Positions 1 through 11,815 of a DNA stretch of 64,000 nucleotides are shown here, piece by piece; the stretch's first letter is position 1; the number at the start of each line of letters is the position of its first letter. A program made the translations under genes and the position numbers. This DNA comes from Ahaetulla prasina (Eukaryota; Chordata; Lepidosauria; Squamata; Colubridae), in contig NC_080540.1 of the NCBI RefSeq assembly GCF_028640845.1, forward strand, positions 278,581,524-278,645,523, given 5' to 3'. Under the pieces are notes generated by a model. That model was given only the letters and a program-made list of their open reading frames with translations, made no database searches and was not told where the DNA came from.

Positions 1-1458
1 AAACAGTTTATGTCCAGGATGCGAGGGATCTGCAAATATTTTCACGGCCCTCTTCTTGATTCGTGCAGTATACAGGTCCTCAATGGAAGGCAGGTTGGTA
101 GCAATTATTTTTTCTGCAGTTCTAATTCTCCTCTGAAGTCTGTGTTTTTCTTGTTGGGTTGCAGAACCGAACCAGACAGTTATAGAGGTGCAAATGACAG
201 ACTCAATAATTCCTCTGTAGAATTGGATCAGCAGCTCCTTGGGCAGTTTGAGCTTACTGAGTTGGCGCAGAAAGAACATTCTTTGTTGTCCTTTTTAATG
301 ATGTTTTGATGTTAGCTGTCCATTTGAGATCTTGCGATATGATAGAACCCAGAAATTTGAAGGTTTCTACTGTTGATACTGTGTTGTCAAGTATTGTGAG
401 AGGTGGAAGTATGGAAGGGTTTTCCTAAAGTCTACCACCATTTCTACGGTTTTGAGTGTGTTCAGTTCCAGATTGTTTTGGTTGCACCACAAGGCTAGTC
501 GTTCGACCTCTCGTCTATATGCGGATTCGTCATTGTCTCGAATGAGACCAATCACTGTTGTGTCATCTGCGAACTTCAGTAGCTTAACAAATGGATCATT
601 GGAGATGCAGTCATTGGTATACAGAGAGAAGAGAAGTGGGAGAGCACACAGCCTTGGGGCCCTGTGCTAATTGTACAGGTATTTGATGTGATCTTGCTTA
701 GCTTCACCTGCTGCTTCCTGTTTGTTAGGAAGCTTGTGATCCACTTACAAGTCTGTTCCGGTACCTGTAGCTGGTTTAGCTTAGTTAGAAGAATGTCTGG
801 AATGATGGTATTGAATGCTGAACTAAAGTCTACAAAAAGGACCCTTGCATAGGTCTTTGGAGACTCAAGATGTTGTAGGATGTAGTGCAGAGCCATATTA
901 ACAGCATCATCTGTTGATCTATTTGCTCGGTATGCAAATTGCAAAGGGTCTAAGAGCGGATTCGTGATGGTTTTCAGGTAGGAAAGCACTAGCCTTTCAA
1001 AGGTTTTCATGACTACAGATGTTAGAGCAACTGGTCTGTAGTCATTCAGTTCCTTGATGGTGGGCTTCTTCGGCACTGAGATGATGGTAGAGCGTTTGAA
1101 GCAAGAAGGAACATAGCACATCTCTAGTGATTTATTGAAAATATGGGTGAAGATGGGGGCCAATTGGTCAGCACAGATTTTTAAGCAAGAAGGAGTTATC
1201 TTGTCTGGGCCTGGAGCTTTTCCTGGCTTTTGTCTGTGAAATAGGTCCTGCACTTCCTTTTCTGTGATCACTAGGGGTTGTGAACCCAATGAAATGGGGT
1301 CAGTTGTAGGAGGCTTGGCTGTTGTTGGTGTGTCTGAGATGGGGGTTGTGGAGATAGGTGGCTGTAGTTTCCTTTCAAACCTGCAGTAAAACTCATTCAG
1401 GTCATCTGCCAGTTGTTGATTACCTTCAGCCTGGGAAGGAGGTTTGCCATAGCCGGTG
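1..1458 (-). mobile_element. Snake1/L3-like CR1-group LINE, 3' part runs off the window
   Basis: Minus-strand non-LTR retrotransposon. Read 5' to 3' from about 1458 leftward it encodes a palm/finger reverse transcriptase segment followed by the C-terminal part of the ORF. The segment at 1-600 is the same family as the plus-strand copy at 32031-33030 (shared residues such as the LALWCNQNNLELNTLK stretch at 367-555). The 3' end lies outside the window. The 5' boundary is inferred from loss of the coding frame and a run of short AT-rich repeats at 1460-1500. The family name rests on the AATAG-type tail seen in the 32 kb copy and is an inference; CR1/Rex1-group is the safer statement. Confidence 0.8.
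576..1289 (-). pseudogene. LINE reverse transcriptase fragment (broken)
   Basis: An open stretch of 237 codons with reverse transcriptase motifs: GKAPGPDKI near the start, NDYRPVALTS in the fingers, LDPLQFAYRANRSTDDA, then LFVDFSSAFNTI (motif A, where an intact enzyme has F-D-F/L then A-F-D-T) and STGPQGCVLS (motif B). Motif C (Y/F-A-D-D) is not in this frame; the frame shifts near 600, after which the C-terminal part continues in another frame. It is an inactive retrotransposon copy inside a host intron, not a host gene. Confidence 0.85.
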
Positions 1459-2181
1459 ATATTTTAAAGATATTTTTAAGATATTTTTAAGATATTTTAT
1501 ATACTTTCTTACTTTCATTCATGGAATGAAATTTACAATAATTGAAATGGAACAAAGAAACCACTAGAGAATTTCACACATGTTGTTAAAACATAGTATT
1601 GGTCTTTCTGACAAATCTGAAATAAACCAGAACAGAATTTGGCCTTCCATTCTTCCCCACACCCATCTATTGCTTCTTCAGGGCCAAAAGAAGATTTTGG
1701 CAGAAATAGTTTGGACTTCTAAATATTTTTTTTAAATTTCATTTCGTCACAACAGTATATACAATCATCAACATAAACAATAACTTGTACCATTTAAGAT
1801 TTAAAACAAAGACCCTAATTTTAAACACACTACTGAACCGGTAGTACATGTTTAACAACATGTTCCTCAAACCAAGATCCTTGGTTCAAGTCACTGAGTT
1901 CAGGCAGTGAACATGAACATCAACATTTTTTCTCCTAGCTATGGAAAAGGAGAGGGAAAAGAGTATTTTCTTCACTTTCATATAGAATCATAAGGTCCTA
2001 AGGATCCTTTGAACCAGTATCCAATTCAGCAATAGGATATTATTTGTGGAAGCCACAGGATCACTGATATGCAACAGATATCCTGTAAGTATGAATTAAA
2101 ATCGGTGTTTTCCTGAATCAGGTGCCCTGCAGAAATTCTGGAGTACCACTCTATTTCAAGCTGACCTAGACATCTGCTCAC
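1459..2181. other. EGFLAM intron, no recognised element
   Basis: AT-rich intronic DNA downstream (in gene orientation) of the EGF-2 exon. I see no coding motif and no repeat family found elsewhere in the window. Confidence 0.5.
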
Positions 2182-2307
2182 CTTCTTCACAGTGGCGGCC
2201 TTTAAATCCAAGTGGGCAAAGGCAAATGTATCGATCGGCTTTGCTGGCCGTGCAGGTACCACCATTAATGCAAGACGCTTCATCACATATCCCACTGCTA
2301 CATTCAC
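2182..2307 (-). CDS. EGFLAM: EGFLAM (pikachurin) exon: EGF-like domain 2
   Basis: Last exon of the gene in the window. The acceptor is TTTAG/GTGAATG and the donor is AAG/GTGAGC, giving 126 nt that start at phase 1 and end at phase 1. The translation starts with [18 protein letters not shown] and ends with GFKGRHCEE. It has the six cysteines of an EGF-like module (C-x5-C-x4-C-x5-C-x8-C-x1-C pattern region, with the typical [10 protein letters not shown] end). It matches the EGF module between laminin G domains 1 and 2 of vertebrate pikachurin very closely. Pikachurin is secreted into the synaptic cleft of photoreceptor ribbon synapses, where its laminin G domains bind alpha-dystroglycan. The next exon (start of laminin G-2) would lie left of position 1. 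Confidence 0.95.
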
Positions 2308-3314
2308 CTAAAGCAGGGGAAAAATATATAAAACAGTGACTTATCATTCAAGTTAAGTTAGGTTAGATTTCATAGGTGCCACTTCATGTTGACTGAATGG
2401 ACAAGTGGCATTCAAGTCAAGTGCCATTCAAGCCACGTGTCAATCCAAAAATTCAATATAATGACAATGTAATTATAATTTCTTGTTTCCAACACAAACA
2501 TCAGAGGAGACAAATAAATATGTCGCCGTCTAGGTAACACATAAACCAATTAAAAGACTGAATTTCATTTACAAGAGGTTTGCTTTGCTACAAAATGATA
2601 GCAATGAAGCAATAATTGCAACATTTTTTTTATAAATGACCGCTTGCCAGATTTCATACTCTTCATTAGCTTCTTTCTTGTTCTTTTGGACAGCCTACTC
2701 CAATCACTAGATTAAGTCCATATAACTTCAGTTCTCTTATTTTTTCTATGTTTGATAGGACCTATACTAAGAGGTGCCAAGCAGCAGGATCTCAACTTAT
2801 TAGCTACAATGCAACTTGTTAAATATTCCATCTGCATGGCAGATAATCCATGTTGCCCAAGCATAGTATCATTATCGGTACACTTCAAGGTGTTGTTGTA
2901 ATCTACAAAACTCCGACCTCCTATCTCCGATTATCCCTGTGCACTTCAAAAGATCAGATAGGATGAGCACGGTTTTGTCTTACTTATTGATCAAATTCAT
3001 GAGGCCGTCCATCTTATAGTATTCTGGATGATGAACTAAGATTTTTTTTTTAAAAAAAATATTATTATCCAAATAAAAGGAAGAATTGTGTCAAGTTCCC
3101 TATAAAAATATCTGTACCAATATATTGCCCATGCTCATGCCAATGCTCTATTAACATCCTGGTTCCAGTGCCTGGGGACAGAGTGGAAGCCAGATTTTCA
3201 TGGCTTTCCTTGAAGGCTAACACCATCACATCCATCCATATCTCTGAAATGGGTTGTTCCATAATGAAAGAGAAAATGAGAGAGAGAGAAAATATTTCCT
3301 CAGACCCATTAGAT
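2308..3314. other. EGFLAM intron, no recognised element
   Basis: AT-rich intron between the EGF-2 and last laminin G-1 exons. No repeat family seen elsewhere in the window and no coding motif was recognised here. Confidence 0.45.
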
Positions 3315-3440
3315 CAGGGGTCTCCAACCCTGGCAACTTTAAGACTTGTGGACTTCAACTCCCAGAGTTCCTCAGCCAGCTTTGGAACTCTGGGAGTTGA
3401 AGTCCACAAATCTTAAAGTTGCCAAGGTTGGAGACCCCTG
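3315..3440. mobile_element. hAT-type foldback MITE (family B)
   Basis: The left arm starts CAGGGGTCTCCAACC and the right arm is its reverse complement ending GGTTGGAGACCCCTG. The two halves pair almost completely, giving a long hairpin. It is flanked by a perfect 8 bp duplication, cattagat (3307-3314 and 3441-3448). The 8 bp duplication and CAG-ending termini indicate a non-autonomous hAT element. Other copies are at 30861, 51972 and 57889. Confidence 0.92.
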
Positions 3441-4360
3441 CATTAGATGACACTGGTTCATTCTGGGGACCCAAAACACCCCCAGTCTCTCAGATCTAGT
3501 GGGACAAGCAGAAACACTAGAGAAAGATGTTCCTGCAAGTCACATAGTTCTATTATAAACAGGGCATCTACCTGTGGAACACTTCCTGCATGACACTGAT
3601 TCTGATGGCCTTTAGAAATCCCTGAAGATCTAGCCTTTCCCACTAGCAATGGACCAGGGTACTGCATAAACATCAATATGTGTTGATCTAGGTGAAGTAT
3701 GTTTTGATTCCTGCAATGTAGGTACTTATATGTGTTCTTTTGTGTCACTTTCTTTTGTTATTATTTCTATTTCTGTGGTTGTTTTCCTGCTAGTAGTCAC
3801 CCGAGTGTTGCCCGCAGGTGGTCAGCTTTACAAATTGAGTAAATTAAGTAAAAGCATAGAACATCCTCTATAATCAGCATTGTCATTATCTTGCTATCTA
3901 AAGGGAAAGTGGCTGAGATAGCAGCAATTGTCGAAGCTGGCAGATTTGTCTCTCTCCTAGATAGTTCTGAAGAGCATTTAAATGTCACCACTTTAGTCAT
4001 TAAAGAGTTAGTGTAATACAGGATAATGTGGCTTAATGTCTACACTCAAGAGACTGTGTCTAGCATAGAAAGCCTAATCTTTTACAATACTTGGAGGAAG
4101 AAGCTGAAGAAATCAATTGTGGAAAAATTCATGCAGACATTTCAGGTTCAGTTTACATCCATTGCTGAATTATTAGATTTCCAATGCCATGCAAAACATT
4201 CAGCAGGACCCTCCTTTGAAAGATATATAGATCTGTGTTGAAAATTGCCTTGGACTCTCTGGGAGTACACATACCAAACACTTCACTGTGCAGTTCCTGC
4301 TTAAGAGTTGTTGGTGTAAGCACACAAATAATAAACTGGGGTTAGCCATATGCTTTAGAA

Positions 4361-4444
4361 CAGAGGTGTCAAATTCAAGGCCTGTGGTCCAGATCCGGAC
4401 CATGGGGTGCTTAGATCTGGTCTGCGGGGCTGCCCTGGAAACAG
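4361..4444. mobile_element. hAT MITE (family C) fragment
   Basis: The left end, agaggtgtcaaattcaagg, and about 80 bp match the family C elements (10720, 28579, 47560, 56049, 62111). The right end is missing; sequence passes directly into a SINE tail at 4445, so one of the two is truncated at the join. Confidence 0.6.
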
Positions 4445-4556
4445 CAAAATGAGGACCCAGATTGTTGGGGGCAATATGCTGACTCTGTAAACCATTTAGA
4501 GAGGGCTGTAGAGCACTGTGAAGCGGTATATAAGTCTAAGTTCTATTGCTATTGCT
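4445..4556 (+). mobile_element. SINE (type B), 3' part only
   Basis: Shares the aaaatgaggacccag block, the GAGAGGGCTGTA...GCACTGTGAAGCGG hairpin-like 3' region and the (GCTATT)n tail with the SINEs at 6660, 12368, 29546, 31777 and 44487. The tRNA-like head is absent. Confidence 0.75.
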
Positions 4557-5424
4557 GTTTCCTATGAAGTGGGAAGTATTTTCACCTCTGGGGAGAAAAA
4601 CCACAGATTTGAAAATGTCAAGTTTCCAAAATTTGGGTTGCGCTTGTTATGGTTACAGTTTGATTCTTAACACTCAATTCAACAAATTGCCCCAAACAAA
4701 CAAACATCTTCTATTTTAAATGTTGCATTTTACATGAAGATACTACTAGGATTTTAACATGGTGGGTTTTGATATGCTATGTGATAAAGGCAGCCAACAA
4801 GCAATGCCGATCAGAGAAAATTTTTTTTGTTAAGTTTCAAGTCCTGTAGTATTCTATTGCTTCTCACTCTATCGTGAAATTGCACAGTAGGTTTCCCCAA
4901 GACTTTATTTTCTTCAATGTCTGCCTTCTAGGCCAGTTTATTAGCTTTTTAAATATCCCACAGATAACCTGGTATTTCTATCCAGGGGAGAGTTCAACAA
5001 CCCCGAATGTGGTCGATCGCAGTTACTGCCCTCTTTTGATATATGTTATAAAACGAACAAAAGGATAACCTCTTATCTAAGTTACACTAGACCTGAAAAC
5101 TGACTTTGTGTCTACTTCTACCTGCACAATCCTACAGATTGCTCCTATGATGTCATTTATATTTTCTACCTGAATTCAGTGGTTCAAATAGATTTGCAAG
5201 TAACTGTATTTCAAGGTTGCTTGTTACTTGTAGGACAGTTGGTGGCTTTGGACCAGGTTTTCTGAGGGCCCAGCTTTTCTCATATTCATCGGCCTGTCTG
5301 AGCTGATTTAATAGACTTAACTTTTAACTAGATCCCATATATAAGGCATCGTCATTTGACAGGACCTCACAATTTTTTCACTCCCTCCCCATGGAAATCT
5401 GGTTTGCTCCTTCCCTACCAGCTT

Positions 5425-5875
5425 TCAAAAGAACAATTACAAGACATAGTCCATGGAAGGATCTCAGCTCTAACATATGCTGGTGAAACATGGACACTAA
5501 CTTTACAATTGATATAAAGTGGCACAAAGAGCCATGGAAAAATACATGCTTGCATTACAAGGCAAGATAGAAAGACCTGCACATGGATTAGAGAACATGC
5601 GAAAATAGACAATATCATCAAGAGAGTAAAAGAATTGCAATGGAAACGTGCTGGTCACATAGCAAGAAGTACTGATGGCAGGTGGACCGAGGCAGTCATA
5701 CAATGGATCCCACTTGATAAAAAGCATCCACAAAAGAGACCTAAAACAAGATGGATTGACAACATCAGCAAGTATTGCGGGCCCAATTGGCAAAAGAAAG
5801 TTCAGGACCATATAGGTTGGAAACAAACGGAAGAGGCCTTCATCCTGCAGCGGATAGACAATGGCTAAAATGATG
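5425..5875 (+). mobile_element. RTE-like LINE, C-terminal ORF fragment
   Basis: Frame 5635-5868 reads LQWKRAGHIARSTDGRWTEA, then PKTRWIDNI and WKQTEEAF, the conserved carboxy-terminal block of RTE-group retrotransposon ORFs. Upstream, 5460-5630 gives YAGETWTLT and further matching residues in other frames, so the copy is frameshifted. Assignment to RTE rather than another endonuclease-type LINE is from the family pattern. Confidence 0.6.
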
Positions 5876-5939
5876 ATGATGATCCATGGAAGGAAGGCAG
5901 GATGGGAGTGAACAAAGGAACCTGGCCAGCATATGACTT

Positions 5940-6300
5940 TATACAGACAGTCCTAGCTAACAGTAATTGGAACTAAGAATTCCATTACTGAGTGATGCAG
6001 TTGTAAGGCACAATGTCTTATGACCACATAAACTTACGACGGCAATTCCAGTTGCTATTGTTAAGGCGAAATCTTTATGGTCCCAGCATTGCGTGGTCAT
6101 GTTTTCACAATTTGTGATCTCCTGCCAGCCTCCCCATTGACTTCGCTTTCAGAAACCAGCAGGGTACTTAGCAAATGGTAATCATGTGACTGCAGGATGC
6201 TGCAATTTTATAACTGTGAGCCGGTTGCCAAGGACCTGAATCACAATCACATGGGGATACTAGAGCAGCTGCAACTATGAGGACTTGTCATAAGTCCCTC
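5940..6300 (+). mobile_element. Degenerate mariner-like MITE (CAGGTAGTCC family)
   Basis: Contains the landmarks of the elements at 27772, 51185 and 56607: a start like acagtcctagc, ttatgaccacat, catgtgactgcaggatgctgcaa, gagccggttgcc, and an end like cataagtccc...cagtgc. Termini are eroded, so the boundaries are approximate. Confidence 0.55.
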
Positions 6301-6659
6301 TCCTTCAGTGCTATAACTACAAATAGTTGCTGAATGAGTGGACAGTGCTGTCTTCTTCTTCCCGCTTCCCTCACTGCTTGTGAGGCATGTCCAGCCTGGG
6401 GATGCTTTGTGAAGGCCATGCACCCGTAGAGCAACAGGACTGGTAGGTTGGTAAAGGGCGAGGTGGCAAGGCCATCAGTGGGCAGGAAAGCCAAAAAGGG
6501 CAGAGATGGGAGAAAGATATTGCAGGCAATTGGGAGATTTCAAGAGCACCCTGCAATCTTAAACATGGGCAGGCTGCCAAGTGCCTAGATTTTGATCATG
6601 TGACTGCAAGGGTCATGCTCCAGCATATACAGTAACTTTTATATGCTGGGGCATGACTG

Positions 6660-7030
6660 AGCCATGGTGGCGCAGTGGTTATAGTCAGTGTTGGGATTCA
6701 GCCAGTTCGCACCACTTCGGGAGAACCGGTTGTTAACTTTCTGAGCAGTTTGGTGAACTGGTTGTTGGAAGAAATCATTAGGGCAGAGAACTGGTTGTTA
6801 AATTATTCGAATCCCACCACTGGTTATAGTGCAGCACTGCAGGCTACTTCTGCTGCCTGCAATTTGTCAGTTCAAATCTCATCAGGCTCAAGGTTGACTC
6901 AGCCTTCCATTCTTCTGAGGGTAAAATGAGGACCCAAATCATTGGGAGAAATATGCTGACTCTGTAAACCGTTTACAGAGGGCTGTAAAAGCTCTCTTAA
7001 GTGGTATATAAGTCTAAGTGCTATTGCTAT
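6660..7030 (+). mobile_element. SINE (type B) split by a hAT MITE
   Basis: The head, agccatggtggcgcagtggt, resembles a tRNA A box. After the nested MITE at 6686-6822 the body continues with aatctcatcaggctcaagg, aaaatgaggacccaa and the GAGGGCTGTAAAAG tail, ending ctattgctat. This is a tRNA-derived SINE in plus orientation. Confidence 0.85.
6686..6822. mobile_element. hAT MITE (family A) nested in SINE
   Basis: Termini are CAGTGTTGGGATTC and CGAATCCCACCACTG. It is flanked by a perfect 8 bp duplication gttatagt (6678-6685 and 6823-6830) derived from the SINE head, so it inserted after the SINE. Confidence 0.93.
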
Positions 7031-7160
7031 TTATATAGTGTTGTTGCTCCCTATCCCCATCTAGTGGCTGGAGGGACAAATATGTACCAACATGCGATCT
7101 TTATATACTGTTGTTGCTCTCTAGCCCCATCTAGTGCCCAGACGGACAAATACCAATATA
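7031..7160. repeat. Two-unit tandem repeat, about 70 bp period
   Basis: Units begin ttatatagtg (7031) and ttatatactg (7101). Each contains tgttgttgctc, ccccatctagtg and gacaaata. Confidence 0.75.
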
Positions 7161-8388
7161 TTTTTGAAGCTGACCCCACCCATTACCCATCAACCTGCAC
7201 TCTCAAAACAAGTGCACACTGGGGAGCCAGAGTCCATTTCCTTTAGCATTTGGAAAAGGCAGAAGCACCTTCTTAATCTGTGGCACATGGTCATCCAAGG
7301 ATAAACCCACATCCCACACACAGAGCATCGCTGGTGAGATTTAAATTGCTTGTATTTATTAACTGTTATGTTCAGCAGTAACTCAATACTGTCTATCTTG
7401 TATTTGGTTCTCATTGTATGTATCCCTATTTTCCCCAGTTTCACCATATCCTGTTCTTTCAATAAAGCAGTCAGATCTATGCTCATCGTCTATTTTATTG
7501 GAGGATAGGTTGGTTTAGCTGCATGTCGAGCTGCACACAGACTACCATTAGTGGGGACAGAACAGCAAGGATGTTGCATCACCCTTAATTTCAAGGACCA
7601 TAACTACTATTCATTCATTGCAGCCGTGATGCTGAACAGTTGCTGAATGAATGGTCATTCTATTAGGACTATTTGTATCCAAACAAATAAACACATAATT
7701 ATATTTCTAAGAAAACTCATTACTGCAAAATCATTATTCTGGGCTGGATCTAGATTCAGTCACATTTAGAGTAGATTCACTAACCTGTCCTATTAAACTA
7801 CCCTAAATGTTATTATGTTGGGATGTAACTTTAAAAAGTTGTAGCATAGTAGTTAAAGTGTTGAATAAGTACTGGGATATCCAATTTAGTCCATCTATAA
7901 CTATAGAAGCTCAATACATTATATCGATTGACCTATTTATTCATTCTACTTTCTAGTGAATCAGTATAGGCTCAGGGTTGTTTACAAAATAATCACTAAA
8001 TTAACTATGGTAAATATAAGGAAATTAAATTAAAACTATCAGTAACCAACCAATGTTACAAAAATGTGATTATAGTATTCATAAAGTAATGGAGAAATAA
8101 TTAAAATAAAAATTATATTATAATTTTATGATATTCATAAAGTAATGGAATAATTAAAAGTCCAAATAAAATAATACTAACAATTAAATCACTCTAAGTA
8201 ATTCAAAGCAAAATAAATTAAGAACAACAATAAAGTCTTCAAGCAACTTTGTAGAAAACTTACTAGGTTCCAGAATTTTAGATAGGATAGAGCAAGTCTT
8301 AATTTATCCGGGGAGTCCATTTCACTTCCTCGCCTCCACCTGCTTGGGCCAGTCTACCTCACAGGATTGTTGTGGGAAAGTGAAAGAA
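7161..8388. other. EGFLAM intron, no recognised element
   Basis: Increasingly AT-rich intron (especially 7980-8240). No coding motif and no dispersed family shared with the rest of the window was recognised. Confidence 0.4.
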
Positions 8389-8413
8389 TGTGTGTGTGTG
8401 TGTGTGTGTGTGT
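8389..8413. repeat. (GT)n microsatellite
   Basis: A run of about 12 GT units directly left of the hAT element at 8424. Confidence 0.9.
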
Positions 8414-8423
8414 ATGTATATAT

Positions 8424-8590
8424 CAGTGGTAGGTTGCTTCCGGTTCAGTCCGGTTCTTGCGAACCGGTAGTAAAAGCGGCCGGAAGGTTCCACCCACCCA
8501 CCCGGACATCATCATGGATGATTTGCACATGCACAGAAGCACACGCATGCGCTCTCATTACAAACTGTTAGTAAGTGGAACCCACCCCTG
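8424..8590. mobile_element. hAT MITE (family A)
   Basis: Starts CAGTGGTAGGTTGC and ends CCCACCCCTG. The 8 bp duplication is gtatatat/gtatatag (7 of 8). It contains the family's cggttcttgcgaaccggtag core. Confidence 0.85.
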
Positions 8591-8791
8591 GTATATAGGT
8601 ATATATGCATATATATACATACTATCGTATTTATTACTGCTGGAGGAATGGTGGAACCAAAATCTAACAAATAAATAAATTAAAGCAAACTTATAACATA
8701 GAACAAGGTCAATGCAATATCATTATTAGACTGGGTAAGTTGGGACTTATGTATGAGATAAATGAGTTAATGGTAACTACACTGAACTTAC

Positions 8792-8981
8792 CAACATCTG
8801 CCCCACTAAGGCTTTTTCCCAGAGGCCAGGGTCTCATGTCAATGGGCTTTCCATTAATAGTGAGTGACTGAACACACCCTTGGAAGCCATGGTTGATTCC
8901 TACTGACTTCACAAGCCAATAAGCTGTAGGAGCACCACCAAGGTAGAAGGGAGTCCGAAAAGTAATTTTGCTATATTGACC
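8792..8981 (-). CDS. EGFLAM: EGFLAM exon: end of laminin G domain 1
   Basis: 190 nt between acceptor CTTCTAG/GGTCAA and donor GTTG/GTAAGT, entering at phase 0 and leaving at phase 1, which joins exactly to the EGF-2 exon at 2307. The translation begins [18 protein letters not shown] and contains [20 protein letters not shown] and ends [11 protein letters not shown]. It covers the last beta strands of laminin G-1 with its GFQGC motif. Residues match vertebrate pikachurin throughout. The domain contributes to binding of the dystroglycan complex at the photoreceptor synapse. No disruption seen. Confidence 0.96.
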
Positions 8982-9595
8982 CTAGAAGCAGAAGGTAGGC
9001 AGAGAGGAAACAACGATGAGAAATTAGGCAAAAGAGTAAATACAGAGGCCACTTTATTCCAATTATTACATTTCTGTCCTGCTTTTTCTCCACAGATGTT
9101 AATGGAGCACATAGTGTTCCTAGTCAGTTCCTCACCGAACAATTTAACTTAACCAAAATGGGGATTCAGACTATGTCTCAGGCAACTCCATAACTAGTTA
9201 AATGTAGATAATACTCTATGATGAAATTGCTCTGAATTAAGTCTTACTCCAGCCATAGGAATCCAAGATTCTTCTTAATTGGTTTTTTAAAAAAGTAAAT
9301 CTATTTTACAGTTTTTCATCGCTGTTGGATTACTGTTCACAACTGCACATTTTTGTGCAGAACTCCTCCTCTGGCCAGTAATACTGTTCTCTAGTTTTTG
9401 TTTCTAAAAGGCAAAAGAAGGACAAAAGAAGTTCCATCAATGGCATCAATAGTCAATCAGGAGATATTTCAGATTCTCTGGTAGAAATACTTTTGAAATG
9501 AGGAAATAACTATAGTAGGGTTAGATTCAATAGAAATTAGAAGGGAGATTCCTCCGTTCTACAGGTTTTGCAAATATTTTTTTTTATCTGAAACT

Positions 9596-9960
9596 CTTAT
9601 TTATTTGTCAAACATGTACAAGATAACAAGTGTAGATATGAACATAAACATAAACAAAGGAAGTAAATACAAATAAATGGGGATGGTTGGCACGCTGATG
9701 TGCTTATGCACGCTCCTTTTACGGACCTCTTAAGAATGGAGTGAGGTCCACGGTAAACAGATTAAGGCTGAAGCTGTGAGGGTTTGAGGCTGTAGCAATG
9801 GAGTCGAGTAGAGCATTCCAGGCGTTGACCACTCTGTTGCTGACGTTGTATTTTCTGCAATTGAGTTTGAAGCGATTTACCCTTTTTTGATTAGCTGCTT
9901 CTTTCCAAAGAAGCTGCATTTTTCTAGATTCATGTTTCTCCACCTCAGCGGGTTTAAGAA
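9596..9960 (-). mobile_element. CR1-like LINE, 3' fragment
   Basis: Read on the minus strand it ends the ORF with CRKYNVSNRVVNAWNALL, then DLTPFLRG and the 3' UTR block with gtgcataagcaca. The same ending occurs at 11165-11815, 43075-43732 and 63690-63950. This copy has lost the 5' part. Confidence 0.8.
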
Positions 9961-10035
9961 GTGTGAGCTTCAACTCCCAGAATTCCCCAGTCAGCAATTC
10001 TGGGAGTAGAAATCCACACAGCTTAAATCTGGATG
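9955..10035. repeat. Palindromic remnant of a family B hAT MITE
   Basis: Contains gtgagcttcaactcccagaa, then the complementary caattctgggagtagaaat, as in the family B hairpins. The outer termini are not recognisable. Confidence 0.5.
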
Positions 10036-10719
10036 TCCAGGAAAAACAGAGCGAAAGACCTTTTATCTCTGATTCAGTTATTGTGCATTTCCTGTAAACT
10101 GGCTTATATAGCCGTTTAAGATATCATGTCCCTTCACTATTCCTTTCCTTCATTGCAATACTACATTGGATATATTGATACACCAAAAAAGAAAACTGAT
10201 TAATTCTGATATAATGTCACTCTATCTAACGTTATTTTGTACTTTCGTCATCACCTTTATCCTCCTAAATGCATGGGCAGCTGGTTAAACATTGGAAGCT
10301 GGTACTGATAGTAAATTTTTTCCTTACTCAAAATACTTACAGTAACAGAAGCACTCCTTCTTACCTGAGTGGGGAGCAGTGGCTATTGATTCAGAGATAT
10401 TTTAAGATATATTTTTATTCCTGAGTGAAAAAGCAACAGCAAAAGCACTAGTCTAGAGTTTTTGCCTAGTGACATCTGGAAAGCCAAGGAAAGGAAAGGG
10501 AGAGACTATATAAATGATATTAGGGATAATATAAGCCAGTGACAGTTTAAATTAAGTTCTGGCTCCAAAAATATATAGTTGGCCCTCTGAGGAAGTAGGA
10601 TATATTCAGACAGATGGTTTAATGTGGTTTGCTCCAGGCATTTGCTCTGTCTACATAGCAAGTTTCTACTTTGCTTTGTTCGTGAGGCCAGCAAGAACAG
10701 CTATCCTAATAGTTTACAG
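10036..10719. other. EGFLAM intron, no recognised element
   Basis: Intronic sequence between the laminin G-1 exons at 8792 and 12579. No motif or family recognised. Confidence 0.4.
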
Positions 10720-11116
10720 CAGGGGTGTGAAACTCCATTTTATTGAGGGCTGCATCAGGATTGTGTTTAACCTCAGAGGGCCAGGTTGAGTGTGGCCAGC
10801 TTGACATCACTTGTGTTGGGGGGGAGCACCTGTGGTGGACTGAGTGTTCTGTCAGCAAAAACGGACTCCTGAGCTCCATTTTCAGTCACAACAGTCTATA
10901 GCCCTCTGCCAGTTTTCACTGGTAGAAGGCTACCGGAGGCTGTCACATCTGAAAACGGAGTCTGAGAGAGCTGCGCATGGCCCTCCCGAGCTCCATTTTC
11001 ATTGGCAGAGGCACTGCAGGCCGGTCCTTCACTGTTTCCAGGGTGGCCCCATGGGCCAGATCTAAGCACCCTGTGGGCCAGATCTAAGCACCCCGGCCTT
11101 GAATTTGACACCCCTG
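10720..11116. mobile_element. hAT MITE (family C), full length
   Basis: Starts CAGGGGTGTGAAACTCC and ends GAATTTGACACCCCTG. Perfect 8 bp duplication gtttacag (10712-10719, 11117-11124). The interior is GC-richer than the surroundings and contains inverted copies of a ctccattttcactggcagagg-like block. Confidence 0.93.
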
Positions 11117-11164
11117 GTTTACAGCATGGCAAATGAAGGTATAAAGATTCCTAGCCACTGTGGA

Positions 11165-11815
11165 AACACCCATCAATTACCATCTTCTCGTTAGTGTTAA
11201 TACAAAACATTTGCTAAACCAATTCTTGATTATAGCTCATCTGTCTGGAACCCACACTGCATATCGGACATTAATACAATTGAGCGTGTCCAGAAATATT
11301 TCACAAGAAGAGTCCTCCATTCCTCTGATTGCAACAAAATACCTTATGCCATGAGACTTGAAATTCTGGGTTTAGAAAATTTAGAACTACGCCGCCTTCT
11401 GGTATGATCTGAGCTTAGCTCATAAAATCATCTGCCACAATGTCCTTCCTGTCAATGACTACTTCAGCTTCAACTACAACAATACACAAGCACACAATAG
11501 ATTCAAACTTAAAGTGAACCGCTCCAATCTCGACTGTAGAAAATATGACTTCAGAGTTGTTAATGCCTGGAATGCCTGACTACCTGACTCTGTGGTCTCA
11601 TCCCCAAATCCCCAAATCTTTAACTCAAAACTGTCTACTTTTGACCTTATCCCATTCCTAAGAGGTCTGTAAGGGGCGTGCATAAGAGCACCAGCATGCC
11701 TACCGTTCCTGTCCTTATGTTCCCTTTAGATGTATTCATTTTATGTTTTCAATTTATGCTTATATATATTATCTAATGTGTATTTGACGAAATCAATCAA
11801 TCAATCAATAAATAA
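11165..11815 (+). mobile_element. CR1-like LINE, C-terminal ORF and 3' UTR
   Basis: Across frames the translation reads FLIIAHLSGTHT (a degenerate YCSSVWNPH-type motif), ERVQKYFTRRVLHSS-like residues, LEILGLENLELRRL, and DCRKYDFRVVNAWNA. These are the C-terminal signature of CR1/L3-type LINEs. It ends in (AATC)n and (AATA)n repeats at 11790-11820. The frame is interrupted, so this is a dead 5'-truncated copy. Confidence 0.8.

Noticed and set aside
3458..3748. 96-codon minus-strand frame
   Set aside because: No recognisable domain, no splice sites in phase with EGFLAM and no similarity to any pikachurin segment.
6660..6700. tRNA gene-like A and B boxes in SINE heads (also 21985, 42345, 44490, 58295)
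   Set aside because: The heads do not fold into a complete tRNA cloverleaf and are followed by SINE bodies, so they are SINE promoters, not tRNA genes.
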